Both the position numbers and the translations under genes were made by a program. The notes beneath the pieces were generated by a model. The model saw nothing but the letters and a program-made list of their open reading frames with translations, made no database searches and was not told where the DNA came from. From contig NZ_JAERRK010000028.1 in NCBI RefSeq assembly GCF_016741775.1, positions 39,357 to 103,356 of the forward strand: 64,000 nt of DNA, read 5' to 3'. This document shows, piece by piece, positions 34,715 to 43,492 of this stretch (position 1 is its first letter; each line of letters begins with the position of its first letter). Source of the DNA: Streptomyces actinomycinicus (GTDB lineage: Bacteria > Actinomycetota > Actinomycetes > Streptomycetales > Streptomycetaceae).

Positions 34715-35695
34715 GTGAAGAAGTGGCCAGAAGACGCCCAACCGGCAGGGCCGGAAGAGGCATCCGCCAAGCAAATCCAGCCGCGTGCCGAGGCCGACGA
34801 ACGAGTACGTCCGGCCGCGGATGCGGAGCCCACCGCCACCGAGCCGGATGAACCCTCGGAGCCCACCGAGCCCACCGAGCCCACCGAGCCCACCGAGCCC
34901 ACCGAGCCCACCGAGCCCACCGAGCCTGCAGAGGCCGCCGGGCCTGGCGGGTCCACCAGGGCCGCCGAGAGCACCCAGACTCTCGCCCCGGTCGAGGCCG
35001 GTGGGGTGGGGGACGCCGCTGAGTCCGCCGAGGCCGCTGGATCCGTCGGCTCTTGCGCCGGTCCGCACGGTATGACCGTCGAGCTGGACGGCGTCCGGAT
35101 CGGCTCCGGCGGTGTGGGGAACGCAGGCGGTTCGCGGGGGTCCGAGGCGCCCGTCTTCGTGGACGAGACCGGGCGTCGCAGCCGGCGCTTCCGGCGTCTC
35201 GGCCTGGGGGTCGGCGTCGCCTGCGCCGGTTACGCCGCCGTCATCGTCGCCACCCTGCTGTCGGGCAACTCCGCCGCGCCCTGGCTGCCGGTGCCGGGCC
35301 AGCACGAGGGCAAGCCGGCCGGCCGGGCGGACGCCTCGCCGCGGCCCGGTGCCACCGACGCCCCGGCCCCGCCGGGAACCGGTGCGGTACCCGGGCCGGC
35401 CGTGGGCGCCGCGGCTACCGGCATCGCCGTGCCCGGCAGCGGATCGTCCACCGGCCCCGGTGCGCGTACCTCGGCCTCCGGGGAGCCGGCCGCCGGTACC
35501 CCCTCCGCGCCCGGCACCGCCGACGGCGGCACGGACTCCCCGTCCCCGGCGGCGCCGTCCACCGACGTCACCCCGGACCCGTCCGCCACCGGCACCGCCA
35601 CCGCCACCGCGCCGGCGCCCTCGCCGTCCACGCCGGGCCGTACCCACACCCCGCCCGGCCGCACCCGGCACCCGCACCCCAAGCTCCCGCTCTGA
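34715..35695 (+). CDS. matA: MatA-like single-pass membrane protein of the aggregation locus
   Basis: About 326 residues from the GTG at 34715 (GGGGGGA upstream). The cytoplasmic N-terminal half is acidic and disordered and contains about seven consecutive Pro-Thr-Glu blocks. A basic stop (GRRSRRFRRL) precedes one membrane helix (about 170-190). The outer half is a Pro/Thr/Ala/Gly-rich region ending in RTRHPHPKLPL. The gene lies 31 bp before a fused polysaccharide deacetylase-GT2 gene. From memory, this pair corresponds to matA-matB of S. coelicolor/S. lividans, needed for mycelial aggregation through an extracellular PNAG-like glycan. The function of MatA itself is unclear. Confidence 0.75.
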   Translation: MKKWPEDAQPAGPEEASAKQIQPRAEADERVRPAADAEPTATEPDEPSEPTEPTEPTEPTEPTEPTEPTEPAEAAGPGGSTRAAESTQTLAPVEAGGVGDAAESAEAAGSVGSCAGPHGMTVELDGVRIGSGGVGNAGGSRGSEAPVFVDETGRRSRRFRRLGLGVGVACAGYAAVIVATLLSGNSAAPWLPVPGQHEGKPAGRADASPRPGATDAPAPPGTGAVPGPAVGAAATGIAVPGSGSSTGPGARTSASGEPAAGTPSAPGTADGGTDSPSPAAPSTDVTPDPSATGTATATAPAPSPSTPGRTHTPPGRTRHPHPKLPL

Positions 35696-35726
35696 CCACG
35701 TTCTCACCACGTAGAGACACACTCCG

Positions 35727-37883
35727 ATGGCCACACGTCCCCGCCGCCCCCGGCTGCCGCTGCGCTACCTGCTGCCCCTGCTGGTGCTGGGCGCGACCCT
35801 GGCGATGCTCATGCTGCGCGGCTATGTGCACAACGAGATACTCGCGGACCACCGCATCCGGCCCGCGGCGGCCGACGACGAGGTGCCGCGGCGGATCCTG
35901 GACGGCGGGCCGGTCATCGACACCCGCCACGGCCGCAGCGGCAGCCTGCGCATACCCGACCACCGCATCGTCCTCACCTTCGACGACGGGCCCGACCCGG
36001 AGTGGACCCCGAAGGTGCTCGACGTGCTGAAGGAGCACCACGCGCACGCGGTCTTCTTCGTCACCGGGGCCATGACCTCCCGCCACCCGGAGCTGGTCCG
36101 GCGCATGGTCGCCGAGGGACACGAGGTCGGTCTGCACACCTTCGGCCACCCCGACCTGTCGTACCACTCCACGAAGCGCATCGACTGGGAGCTGTCCCAG
36201 AACCAGCTGGCGCTCGCCGGCGCGGCCGGTATCCGCAGCTCGCTGTTCCGGCCGCCGTACTCCTCCTCCGCGAACGCCATCGACAACCGGTCGTGGCCGG
36301 TCACCCGGTACGTCGGCAGCCGGGGCTATCTCACCGTCGTCGACGACACCGACAGCGAGGACTGGCGCAGGCCCGGCGTCGCGGAGATCATCCGCAGGGC
36401 CACGCCCCACGGCGGCCGGGGCGCGGTCGTCCTCATGCACGACTCGGGCGGCGACCGGCACCAGACCGTCCAGGCGCTGGACACGCTGCTGCCCCGGCTC
36501 CAGCAGCAGGGCTACACCTTCCGGACCCTCACCGGCGCGCTGCGGGCACCGAGCGCGGACACCCCGGTCACGGGCCTGGACCTGTGGAAGGGGAAGGCCT
36601 GGGTGTTCCTGGTGAAGGCGTCCGACAACGCCACCACCGTCCTCGTCGCCGGTCTCGCCGCCGTGGGCTGCCTGGTCCTCGCCCGCTTCGGCCTGATGCT
36701 GCTGCTGTCCGGCTCGCACGCCCGCCGCACCCGGCGCAGTGACTTCCGCTGGGGCGAACGGCCGGTCACCGAACCGGTGTCGGTGCTGGTGCCGGCGTAC
36801 AACGAGGCCAAGTGCATCGAGAACACGGTCCGTTCGCTGATGCGCAGCGATCATCCGATCGAGGTCCTCGTCGTCGACGATGGTTCCGCGGACGGCACGG
36901 CGCAGCTCGTCGAGGCGCTGGACCTGCCCGGTGTCCGGGTGATCCGCCAGGAGAACGCGGGCAAGCCGGCCGCCCTCAACCGGGGCCTCGCGAACGCCCG
37001 GTACGACCTGGTCGTGATGATGGACGGCGACACCGTCTTCGAACCGGCCACCGTCCGCGAACTCGTCCAGCCCTTCGCCGACCCCCGCGTCGGCGCCGTC
37101 GCCGGGAACGCCAAGGTGGGCAACAAGAACCGGCTCATCGGCGCCTGGCAGCACATCGAGTACGTGATGGGCTTCAACCTCGACCGCCGGATGTACGACG
37201 TCCTGGACTGCATGCCGACCATCCCCGGCGCGGTCGGGGCGTTCCGCAGGTCCGCCCTGGAACGCGTCGGCGGCATGAGCGACGACACGCTCGCCGAGGA
37301 CACCGACGTCACGATGGCCCTGCACCGCGACGGCTGGCGCGTGGTGTACGCCGAGAAGGCCCGCGCCTGGACGGAGGCGCCGGAGTCGGTCCAGCAGCTG
37401 TGGTCCCAGCGCTACCGCTGGTCCTACGGCACCATGCAGGCCATCTGGAAGCACCGCCGCGCCCTGTTCGAGCGGGGCCCGTCCGGCCGGTTCGGCCGGG
37501 TCGGGCTGCCCCTGGTCGCGCTCTTCATGGTCGTCGCGCCGCTGCTGGCCCCGCTGATCGACCTGTTCCTCGTCTACGGCCTGGTCTTCGGCCCGGCCGG
37601 GAAGACGGTCGTGGCCTGGTCCGCCGTCCTGGCCGTGCAGGCGATCTGCGCGGCCTACGCCTTCCACCTGGACCGCGAACCCCTGACCCCGCTGCTCTCC
37701 CTCCCTCTCCAGCAGCTCCTCTACCGGCAGCTGATGTACGTCGTGCTGCTCCAGTCCTGGATCACCGCCCTCACCGGCGGCCGCCTGCGCTGGCAGAAGC
37801 TGCGCCGCACGGGCGGGGTGGCGGCGCCGCCGGAGGCACCGGCGCGGCGGCAGCCGGTGGCGGCGCAGGACCCGGTGGGCTGA
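35727..37883 (+). CDS. matB: bifunctional polysaccharide deacetylase / processive GT2 synthase
   Basis: 718 residues. After one N-terminal helix comes a NodB-type deacetylase domain (about 75-275) with TFDDGPD near 83, HTFGHPD near 136 and RPPYSSS. A second helix (about 304-328) leads to a cytosolic family 2 synthase with VDDGSADG near 383, MDGDT near 432, EDTD near 523 and QRYRW near 560 (the QxxRW motif of processive enzymes). Two or three C-terminal helices follow. This combines polymerisation of UDP-GlcNAc and partial deacetylation in one chain, fitting a poly-beta-1,6-GlcNAc-like product. The name follows the S. lividans aggregation locus. Confidence 0.88.
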   Translation: MATRPRRPRLPLRYLLPLLVLGATLAMLMLRGYVHNEILADHRIRPAAADDEVPRRILDGGPVIDTRHGRSGSLRIPDHRIVLTFDDGPDPEWTPKVLDVLKEHHAHAVFFVTGAMTSRHPELVRRMVAEGHEVGLHTFGHPDLSYHSTKRIDWELSQNQLALAGAAGIRSSLFRPPYSSSANAIDNRSWPVTRYVGSRGYLTVVDDTDSEDWRRPGVAEIIRRATPHGGRGAVVLMHDSGGDRHQTVQALDTLLPRLQQQGYTFRTLTGALRAPSADTPVTGLDLWKGKAWVFLVKASDNATTVLVAGLAAVGCLVLARFGLMLLLSGSHARRTRRSDFRWGERPVTEPVSVLVPAYNEAKCIENTVRSLMRSDHPIEVLVVDDGSADGTAQLVEALDLPGVRVIRQENAGKPAALNRGLANARYDLVVMMDGDTVFEPATVRELVQPFADPRVGAVAGNAKVGNKNRLIGAWQHIEYVMGFNLDRRMYDVLDCMPTIPGAVGAFRRSALERVGGMSDDTLAEDTDVTMALHRDGWRVVYAEKARAWTEAPESVQQLWSQRYRWSYGTMQAIWKHRRALFERGPSGRFGRVGLPLVALFMVVAPLLAPLIDLFLVYGLVFGPAGKTVVAWSAVLAVQAICAAYAFHLDREPLTPLLSLPLQQLLYRQLMYVVLLQSWITALTGGRLRWQKLRRTGGVAAPPEAPARRQPVAAQDPVG

Positions 37884-37889
37884 CCGGCG

Positions 37890-38027
37890 GGGCGAGACCC
37901 CGTGGTCCGGCCAGCCGGGCGAGACCCCGTGGTCCGGCCGGCGGGGCGGGGCCTCCCGAGGCTGCCGTGTGCTCCGTGCCCGGGTCGTCCGGGGGCTGCC
38001 GTGTGCTCCGTGCCCGGGTCGTCCGGG
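37890..38027. repeat. two pairs of tandem duplications after matB
   Basis: GGGCGAGACCCCGTGGTCCG-type units occur at 37890-37912 and 37917-37939 (23 bp, 27-bp period). A second, exact 34-bp duplication, starting GGCTGCCGTGTGCTCC, occupies 37960-37993 and 37994-38027. Both are noncoding and perfect or nearly so, hence recent. Confidence 0.9.
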
Positions 38028-38053
38028 CCGGCCGCCTCACCGGCCGTTCCGGG

Positions 38054-38107
38054 TGCGAGTGAGAGCAACGTTCCCTTCCGGTCACTCGCAGCCACAGGGC
38101 CGGAAAC
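38054..38107 (+). promoter_or_regulatory. inverted repeat and GlnR-like site before narK
   Basis: TGCGAGTGA (38054-38062) and TCACTCGCA (38082-38090) are exact complements 19 bp apart. The right arm overlaps GTCAC-6-CCACA-6-GAAAC (38081-38107), which fits the spacing of GlnR boxes (GTnAC and GAAAC half-sites with 6-bp spacers). Regulation by GlnR and NnaR is known for nitrate genes in S. coelicolor. Confidence 0.45.
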
Positions 38108-38176
38108 GCGCCCTTCCTACCTTCGGGCTCTGTCAGTGGTCGGCAGACCGAGCAGCCGGAGCACCGTGGAGGCGTG

Positions 38177-39550
38177 ATGACAGTCCCAGCCCGAACCCGT
38201 CGCAGTGGCCGCTGGATCGAGCACTGGGATCCGGAGGACGAAGGGTTCTGGACGGCGGCCGGCGAGCGGATCGCCCGCCGCAATCTCTGGTTCTCCGTGC
38301 TCTCCGAGCACATCGGGTTCTCCGTCTGGACCATGTGGTCCGTGCTGGTGCTGTTCATGGGCCCGGAGTACGGCCTCACCCCCGCCGACAAGTTCCTGCT
38401 GACCTCCATGGTCACGCTGGTCGGTGCGGTCGTCCGGGTGCCGTACACGTTCGCGGTGGCCCTCTTCGGCGGGCGCAACTGGACGATCATCTCGGCGAGT
38501 CTGCTGCTCGTCCCGGCCGTCGCCGCGTTCGCGGTGATGGAGCCGGGTACGTCCTTCTCGACCTTCCTCCTGGTGGGCCTGCTGGCCGGTGTCGGCGGCG
38601 GCAACTTCGCCTCCTCCATGACCAACATCAACGCCTTCTTCCCGCTGAGGAAGAAGGGATGGGCGCTCGGCCTCAACGCGGGCGGCGGCAACATCGGCGT
38701 GCCCGTGATCCAGCTCGTCGCGCTCGGCGTCATCGGAGCGAACGGCGGCCCGCGGCTGCTGCTCGGCATCTACATCCCGCTGATCGTCGTGGCCGCCGTG
38801 CTCGCCGCGCTGTTCATGGACAACCTGGCCGCGGTGCGCAACGACACCGGCGCCGCCAAGGACGCCGCGAAGGACGCCCACACCTGGATCATGGCCTTCC
38901 TGTACGTCGGCACCTTCGGCTCCTTCATCGGTTACAGCTTCGCCTTCGGCCAGGTGCTGACCAACCAGTTCGGGCGGACCCCGCTGCAGGCGGCGTACCT
39001 CACGTTCATCGGCCCGCTGCTGGGCTCCCTGATCCGTCCCGTCGGCGGCCGGCTCGCCGACCGCTACGGCGGCGCCCGCATCACCCTGTGGAACTACGTC
39101 GGCATGGCCGCCGCCACCGCCGTCCTCATCGCGGCCGGGATGCGGAAGTCGCTGCCGCTGTTCGTGTCCGTCTTCGTCGTCCTGTTCGTGCTCAGCGGGC
39201 TCGGCAACGGCTCGACGTACAAGATGATCCCCGGCATCTTCCAAGCCAAGGCGGTCGCCGAGGGGCTGGCGGGCGAGGAGGCCGCCCGCTACGGCCGGCG
39301 GCTGTCCGGCGCCGCGATGGGGCTCATCGGCGCGGTCGGCGCGCTCGGCGGTGTCGGCATCAACCTCGCCTTCCGCCAGTCCTTCCTCTCCTACGGCTCC
39401 GGCACCGGCGCGTTCGTCGCCTTCCTCGCCTTCTACGGTGTGTGCTTCGCGGTCACCTGGGCCGTATACCTTCGCCGCCCGGCCGCGCGCGTACCGGCCA
39501 CGGAGACGGCCTCGGAGAAGAAGGACCAGCTCAGCTATGCCGAGGTGTGA
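38177..39550 (+). CDS. narK: nitrate/nitrite MFS transporter NarK
   Basis: 457 residues with twelve membrane segments and the nitrate-nitrite porter signature: GVGGGNFASSMTNINAFFP and the second Gly-rich helix GLNAGGGNIGVP, with Arg in TLVGAVVRVPYT expected to bind nitrate. GTGGAGG precedes the start; the ATG at 38177 has better spacing than the GTG at 38174. It imports nitrate or exports nitrite. The regulator NnaR follows 88 bp downstream with its own candidate GlnR-like site. Confidence 0.93.
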   Translation: MTVPARTRRSGRWIEHWDPEDEGFWTAAGERIARRNLWFSVLSEHIGFSVWTMWSVLVLFMGPEYGLTPADKFLLTSMVTLVGAVVRVPYTFAVALFGGRNWTIISASLLLVPAVAAFAVMEPGTSFSTFLLVGLLAGVGGGNFASSMTNINAFFPLRKKGWALGLNAGGGNIGVPVIQLVALGVIGANGGPRLLLGIYIPLIVVAAVLAALFMDNLAAVRNDTGAAKDAAKDAHTWIMAFLYVGTFGSFIGYSFAFGQVLTNQFGRTPLQAAYLTFIGPLLGSLIRPVGGRLADRYGGARITLWNYVGMAAATAVLIAAGMRKSLPLFVSVFVVLFVLSGLGNGSTYKMIPGIFQAKAVAEGLAGEEAARYGRRLSGAAMGLIGAVGALGGVGINLAFRQSFLSYGSGTGAFVAFLAFYGVCFAVTWAVYLRRPAARVPATETASEKKDQLSYAEV

Positions 39551-39551
39551 C

Positions 39552-39589
39552 GTAACACCGGTGACATCGAGCCGAACCGAACCTGTCAC
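39552..39589 (+). promoter_or_regulatory. GlnR-like box before nnaR
   Basis: GTAAC (39552), GACAT (39563), GAACC (39574) and GTCAC (39585) follow one another with exactly 6-bp spacers, an 11-bp periodicity like that of tandem GlnR half-sites. It starts at the narK stop and ends 49 bp before the nnaR start. Confidence 0.45.
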
Positions 39590-39638
39590 GCTTGATTGAC
39601 AGGCTCGGTCGGCGTGCCGGTCAGCTAGGAGAGCCCCC

Positions 39639-40790
39639 ATGTACGACGAAGAGCAGCAATCCGAGCACGGACCCCTCGCCGGGTTCACCGTGGGCGTCAC
39701 CGCCGCGCGCCGGGCCGACGAGTTGGGCGTCCTGCTCCAGCGGCGCGGTGCCGCGGTCCTGCACGCCCCCGCCCTGCGGATCGTGCCGCTCGCCGACGAC
39801 GGCGAACTGCTCGCCGCCACGAAGGAGATCATCGACCACGGGCCGGACGACGTCGTCGCCACCACGGCGATCGGCTTCCGGGGCTGGGTCGAGGCCGCGG
39901 ACGGCTGGGGGCTCGGCGAGCAGCTGCTCGCCGGGCTGCGCGAGGTACGGCTGCTCGCCCGGGGCCCGAAGGTCAAGGGCGCCATCCGGGCGGCCGGCCT
40001 CACGGAGGAGTGGTCGCCCACCTCGGAGTCCCTGGCCGAGGTGCTCGACCGCCTCCTGGAGGAAGGCGTCGACGGCCGGCGCATCGCCGTACAGCTCCAC
40101 GGGGAGCCCCTGCCCGGGTTCGTGGAGTCGCTGCGGGCCGCCGGTGCGGAGGTGGTGCCCGTGCCGGTCTACCGCTGGATGCCCCCGGAGGACATCAGCC
40201 CCCTGGACCGTCTGCTGGACGCGGCCGTCACCCGCGGCCTGGACGCCGTCACCTTCACCAGCGCCCCCGCCGCGGCGTCCCTGCTGTCCCGCGCGGAGGA
40301 GCGGGGACTGCTGGACGAGTTGCTGTCGGCCCTGACCCACGACGTCCTGCCGGCCTGCGTCGGCCCGGTCACCGCGCTGCCGTTGCAGGCCCGCGGGGTG
40401 GACACCGTCCAGCCGGAACGCTTCCGCCTCGGCCCCCTGGTCCAGCTCCTGTGCCAGGAACTCCCGGCCCGCTCCCGGTCCTTGCCGGTCGCCGGGCACC
40501 GGGTGGAGATCCGGGGCCACGCGGTGCTGGTCGACGGTGACCTGAAGCCGGTCCCCCCGGCCGGCATGTCCCTCCTGCGCACCCTTGCCCGCCGCCCCGG
40601 CTGGGTGGTGGCCCGCGCCGACCTGCTGCGTGCCCTTCCCGGCGCGGGACGCGACGAACACGCCGTGGAGACGGCGATGGCCCGCCTGCGCACGGCTCTC
40701 GGCGCCCCGAAGCTGATCCAGACGGTGGTGAAGCGCGGCTACCGGCTCGCGCTGGACCCGGCCACGGACGCGAAGTACGCCGACGGTTAG
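39639..40790 (+). CDS. nnaR: HemD-like/winged-helix nitrite regulator NnaR
   Basis: 383 residues, a fusion. Residues about 10-265 have the uroporphyrinogen-III synthase (HemD) bilobal fold, with FTVGVTAARR, ATTAIGFRGW and TFTSAPAAASLL. Residues about 290-375 are an OmpR/PhoB-type winged helix (GMSLLRTLARRPGWVVARADLL, then HAVETAMARLRTALG and KRGYRL). The combination matches S. coelicolor NnaR, a DNA-binding coactivator of GlnR for nitrite assimilation, rather than the haem enzyme. It follows narK. GGAGAG precedes the ATG. Confidence 0.9.
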   Translation: MYDEEQQSEHGPLAGFTVGVTAARRADELGVLLQRRGAAVLHAPALRIVPLADDGELLAATKEIIDHGPDDVVATTAIGFRGWVEAADGWGLGEQLLAGLREVRLLARGPKVKGAIRAAGLTEEWSPTSESLAEVLDRLLEEGVDGRRIAVQLHGEPLPGFVESLRAAGAEVVPVPVYRWMPPEDISPLDRLLDAAVTRGLDAVTFTSAPAAASLLSRAEERGLLDELLSALTHDVLPACVGPVTALPLQARGVDTVQPERFRLGPLVQLLCQELPARSRSLPVAGHRVEIRGHAVLVDGDLKPVPPAGMSLLRTLARRPGWVVARADLLRALPGAGRDEHAVETAMARLRTALGAPKLIQTVVKRGYRLALDPATDAKYADG

Positions 40791-40972
40791 CCGGCCGCCC
40801 GCGGCCCGCCGGGCACCGCCGGCGGGCGCACCAGCAGCAGCGCCCGTGCCAGGCAGCCCAGGGCCACCGTCGACAGCACCGCCCGGACGAAGGCCCCGTC
40901 GATCAGTCCCATGGGGACCGTCGCGGCCCCCAGGACGGTCCGGCCGGTGCGGTTCTCCCTCGAATGCGTCAT
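40787..40972 (-). CDS. small hydrophobic hypothetical protein
   Basis: 61 residues from the ATG at 40972 with TGGAAG upstream. A polar N-terminus (HSRENRTGR) is followed by a single hydrophobic stretch (VLGAATVPMGLIDGAFVRAV and VLSTVALGCLARALLLV) and a Pro/Gly/Arg tail. Its stop overlaps the nnaR stop by a few bases on the opposite strand. No family recognised; the gene could be spurious. The ~200 bp up to 41168 hold nothing else. Confidence 0.4.
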   Translation of the reverse strand: MTHSRENRTGRTVLGAATVPMGLIDGAFVRAVLSTVALGCLARALLLVRPPAVPGGPRAAG

Positions 40973-41168
40973 GTCTTCCAGCCGATCCGGGCGGCCCCGC
41001 CCGGGCCATGGCCGAGGCGCGCACACCCATACGCGGGCGTCCAGCCGGGCGGGCGCCGGCGAGCGGCGCGCACCGGGAGCGGTACGAGGGGTTCCTCAGG
41101 CGTGAGCGGGCGGGCACTGTGAGAGGAAGCGACGGAACGGTTCCCCTGTCCTAGGCGGTGGCAGGCAC

Positions 41169-41762
41169 ATGGCACTGGGTACGGCCACGTCCCCGTACGA
41201 ACTGCGGTTCGACGCCGGGCGGATCTGTCTGGATCTCCTCGCGACCACGCATCCGGCCGAACGGCTCGACGCCGTCGGGCCGTTGTGCGCCTGGATCGCC
41301 GGCGCCGCGCTGGTGCCGCCCGGCACGCCGCTGGCCCACGCCGACGCCTCCTGGCTGGTGGGCTTCCGGGAACTGAGGGGGCACGTCGGCCAGTTGCTGC
41401 GCACCTCGCACCCGGTGGACGCCGGCGCGTACGAGTGCGCGCTCGCCCGGGTCAACGAGACCGCCCGGACCGCACCGCCCGCCCCACGCGCGGTACGGGG
41501 CGCGGACGGCACCCTGGTGCGGGAGCTGGCCGAACCGCCGGGGTGCGCGGCCCTTCTCGCCCTCGTCGCCCTGGACGCGGTGGAGCTGCTCACCGACCCC
41601 GTGGCGTGGGCCGCGGTCCGGGAGTGCGAGGGGGACGACTGCCCGCTCGTGTACCTGGACACCTCCCGCGGGCGGCGCCGCCGTTGGTGTTCCAGCGAGG
41701 TGTGCGGCAACCGCGAGCGGGTCGCCCGGCACCGGCGTCGTGCGGCGCTCGCGCGCGCGTGA
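41169..41762 (+). CDS. CGNR zinc-finger regulator with ABATE domain
   Basis: 197 residues. The N-terminal ABATE-like domain (FDAGRICLDLLAT onwards) is a presumed ligand sensor. The C-terminal CGNR zinc finger has cysteines in CEGDDCPLVYLDTS and WCSSEVCGNRERVARHRRR, the latter containing CGNR and the basic DNA-contacting helix. These are cytosolic one-component transcription regulators. No obvious operon partner is seen. The ATG at 41169 is used; the region before it lacks a strong ribosome site. Confidence 0.88.
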   Translation: MALGTATSPYELRFDAGRICLDLLATTHPAERLDAVGPLCAWIAGAALVPPGTPLAHADASWLVGFRELRGHVGQLLRTSHPVDAGAYECALARVNETARTAPPAPRAVRGADGTLVRELAEPPGCAALLALVALDAVELLTDPVAWAAVRECEGDDCPLVYLDTSRGRRRRWCSSEVCGNRERVARHRRRAALARA

Positions 41763-41882
41763 AAGGGACGTGAGGGGCCCGCGAGGCACGTGATTTCGGT
41801 TACACCGGGTTTTTGTTGGTGTCTACACGGGTAGTTCGCGGGTCCTCCGGCGATGTGTCGGGAATGTAAAGATCACACGGTG

Positions 41883-41909
41883 GGAATGTGCGCCCATGTC
41901 CCGCTCGTC
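41883..41909 (+). promoter_or_regulatory. candidate ECF promoter of sigU
   Basis: GGAAT at 41883-41887 is followed after 18 bp by CGTC at 41906-41909, the pattern of ECF-type promoters. The octamer GGGAATGT occurs twice, at 41860 and 41882, exactly 22 bp (two helical turns) apart. The site is about 110 bp before the sigU start and may reflect autoregulation. Confidence 0.35.
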
Positions 41910-42017
41910 ACATCACCCCGGAGAAATCTGTCACTCCGGTTTGAACACGAAGCCCCCCTGTTCCGTACGGGTGGGCGAGCGACCGACTGGGGGAACCCCC
42001 GGACACCGGAGGTGGGC

Positions 42018-42599
42018 GTGCGCAAGGATGCGGCCGTGGCCAATGAACGTGGAGCGAGGGCCCGACATCGCATGTCCTCATCACAGCCCTCCGAACCAGA
42101 CGAGGAGCTGATGCGTGCCCTCTACCGGGAGCACGCGGGGCCCTTGCTCGCATATGTCCTGCGGCTGGTCGCGGGAGACCGCCAGCGCGCCGAGGACGTC
42201 GTACAGGAAACGCTCATCCGTGCCTGGAAGAACGCCGGTCAGCTCAATCGGGCGACCGGTTCGGTACGCCCCTGGCTGGTGACGGTCGCACGCCGCATCG
42301 TCATCGACGGCCACCGCAGCCGGCAGGCCCGGCCGCAGGAGGTCGATCCGTCGCCGCTGGAGGTCATCCCCGCGGAGGACGAGATCGACAAGGCGCTGTG
42401 GCTGATGACGCTGTCGGACGCGCTCGACGACCTGACCCCGGCCCACCGGGAGGTGCTCGTCGAGACGTACTTCAAGGGGCGTACCGTCAACGAGGCGGCC
42501 GAGACGCTCGGTATACCGAGCGGCACGGTCCGTTCCCGGGTGTTCTACGCCCTGCGGTCGATGAAGCTGGCACTGGAGGAGCGGGGGGTGACGGCGTGA
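42018..42599 (+). CDS. sigU: ECF sigma factor SigU
   Basis: Extracytoplasmic-function sigma factor of about 193 residues. Region 2 is LYREHAGPLLAYVLRLV to VVQETLIRAWKN; region 4 is LTPAHREVLVETYFKGRTVN and LGIPSGTVRSRVFYALRSM. The GTG at 42018 with GGAGGT upstream is used; a GTG at 42036 with AAGGA is equally possible. The stop overlaps the ATG of the anti-sigma gene (TGATG), so they are translationally coupled. The name follows the conserved S. coelicolor gene order (sigU-rsuA), where SigU affects secretion and differentiation. Confidence 0.85.
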   Translation: MRKDAAVANERGARARHRMSSSQPSEPDEELMRALYREHAGPLLAYVLRLVAGDRQRAEDVVQETLIRAWKNAGQLNRATGSVRPWLVTVARRIVIDGHRSRQARPQEVDPSPLEVIPAEDEIDKALWLMTLSDALDDLTPAHREVLVETYFKGRTVNEAAETLGIPSGTVRSRVFYALRSMKLALEERGVTA

Positions 42600-43432
42600 T
42601 GAGCAACGGGTACGGGGGAATGCAGGGATTCGGACCGGGTGGTCCGGGTATGTCTGGTCCTATGAGCCCCAGTCAGGGATCTTCGGTGCCGAGCGAGCAC
42701 GAGACCGTCGGCGCCTACGCCCTCGGGATCCTCGACGACGCCGAGGCAACCGCTTTCGAGGCGCACCTCGCCGGCTGCGAGTGGTGTGCCCAGCAACTCG
42801 ACGAGCTGGCCGGGATGGAACCGATGCTGGCCGCCCTCGCGGACCTGCCGGGCTCCGGCGGCACCGCCGCGATCGGCGAGTCGCTGTCCGCGAAGCCGAG
42901 TCCGCGGCTGGCCGAGAAGCTGGTCGACGAGGTCGCCGAACGGCGCGCCCAGAAGCGCCGGCGCAGCTTCTACATGATCGCCGCGGCGGCCGCGCTGATC
43001 ATCGCGGGACCGCTGGCGGCGGTGGCGGTGAACGGGGGTGGCTCGGACGACGGCAAGCAGGTCGCCGCCACCCCGGCGCAGGCCACGTTCCAGACCATGA
43101 GCGACAAGAAGTCGGCCACGGACGCGTCGACCCACGTCAGCGCCACCGTCGGCATGGCGCAGAAGGACTGGGGCACCCAGGCCGTCCTGGAGCTGAAGAA
43201 CGTCAAGGGACCGCTGAAGTGCTCCCTGGTGCTGGTGGCGAAGAACGGGCAGCGCGTGACCATGTCCTCGTGGTCCGTCCCGGACTGGGGATACGGCATC
43301 CCGAACGCCAAGACCGAGACCGCGAAGAATCCGCTGTACATCGGCGGGGCCGCCGCGTTCCAGCCCAACGAGATCGACCACTTCGAGGTGGTGACCTTCG
43401 AGGGCAAGAAGCTGGTGCAGGTGGACGCGTAG
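42599..43432 (+). CDS. rsuA: membrane zinc-associated anti-sigma factor RsuA
   Basis: 277 residues. A Gly/Met/Pro-rich N-terminus precedes the anti-sigma helix bundle with the zinc-binding motif HLAGCEWC (HxxxCxxC), about residues 58-65. One membrane helix lies near residues 123-145 (IAAAAALIIAGPLAAVAV), and an external beta-rich RskA-like domain of about 130 residues follows. It should hold SigU at the membrane until the outer domain is cleaved. The ATG overlaps the sigU stop. Confidence 0.9.
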   Translation: MSNGYGGMQGFGPGGPGMSGPMSPSQGSSVPSEHETVGAYALGILDDAEATAFEAHLAGCEWCAQQLDELAGMEPMLAALADLPGSGGTAAIGESLSAKPSPRLAEKLVDEVAERRAQKRRRSFYMIAAAAALIIAGPLAAVAVNGGGSDDGKQVAATPAQATFQTMSDKKSATDASTHVSATVGMAQKDWGTQAVLELKNVKGPLKCSLVLVAKNGQRVTMSSWSVPDWGYGIPNAKTETAKNPLYIGGAAAFQPNEIDHFEVVTFEGKKLVQVDA

Positions 43433-43492
43433 CATCGCCCGGCCCCCTTCGCGTACGGTTGACGGCTGCCCAGCACGTCAGAAGGGGGCCCG

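Noticed and set aside
43433..43492. Rifamycin-associated element before the helicase gene, which would suggest HelR
   Set aside because: No matching inverted repeat was found in the short gap, so the generic HelD assignment is kept.
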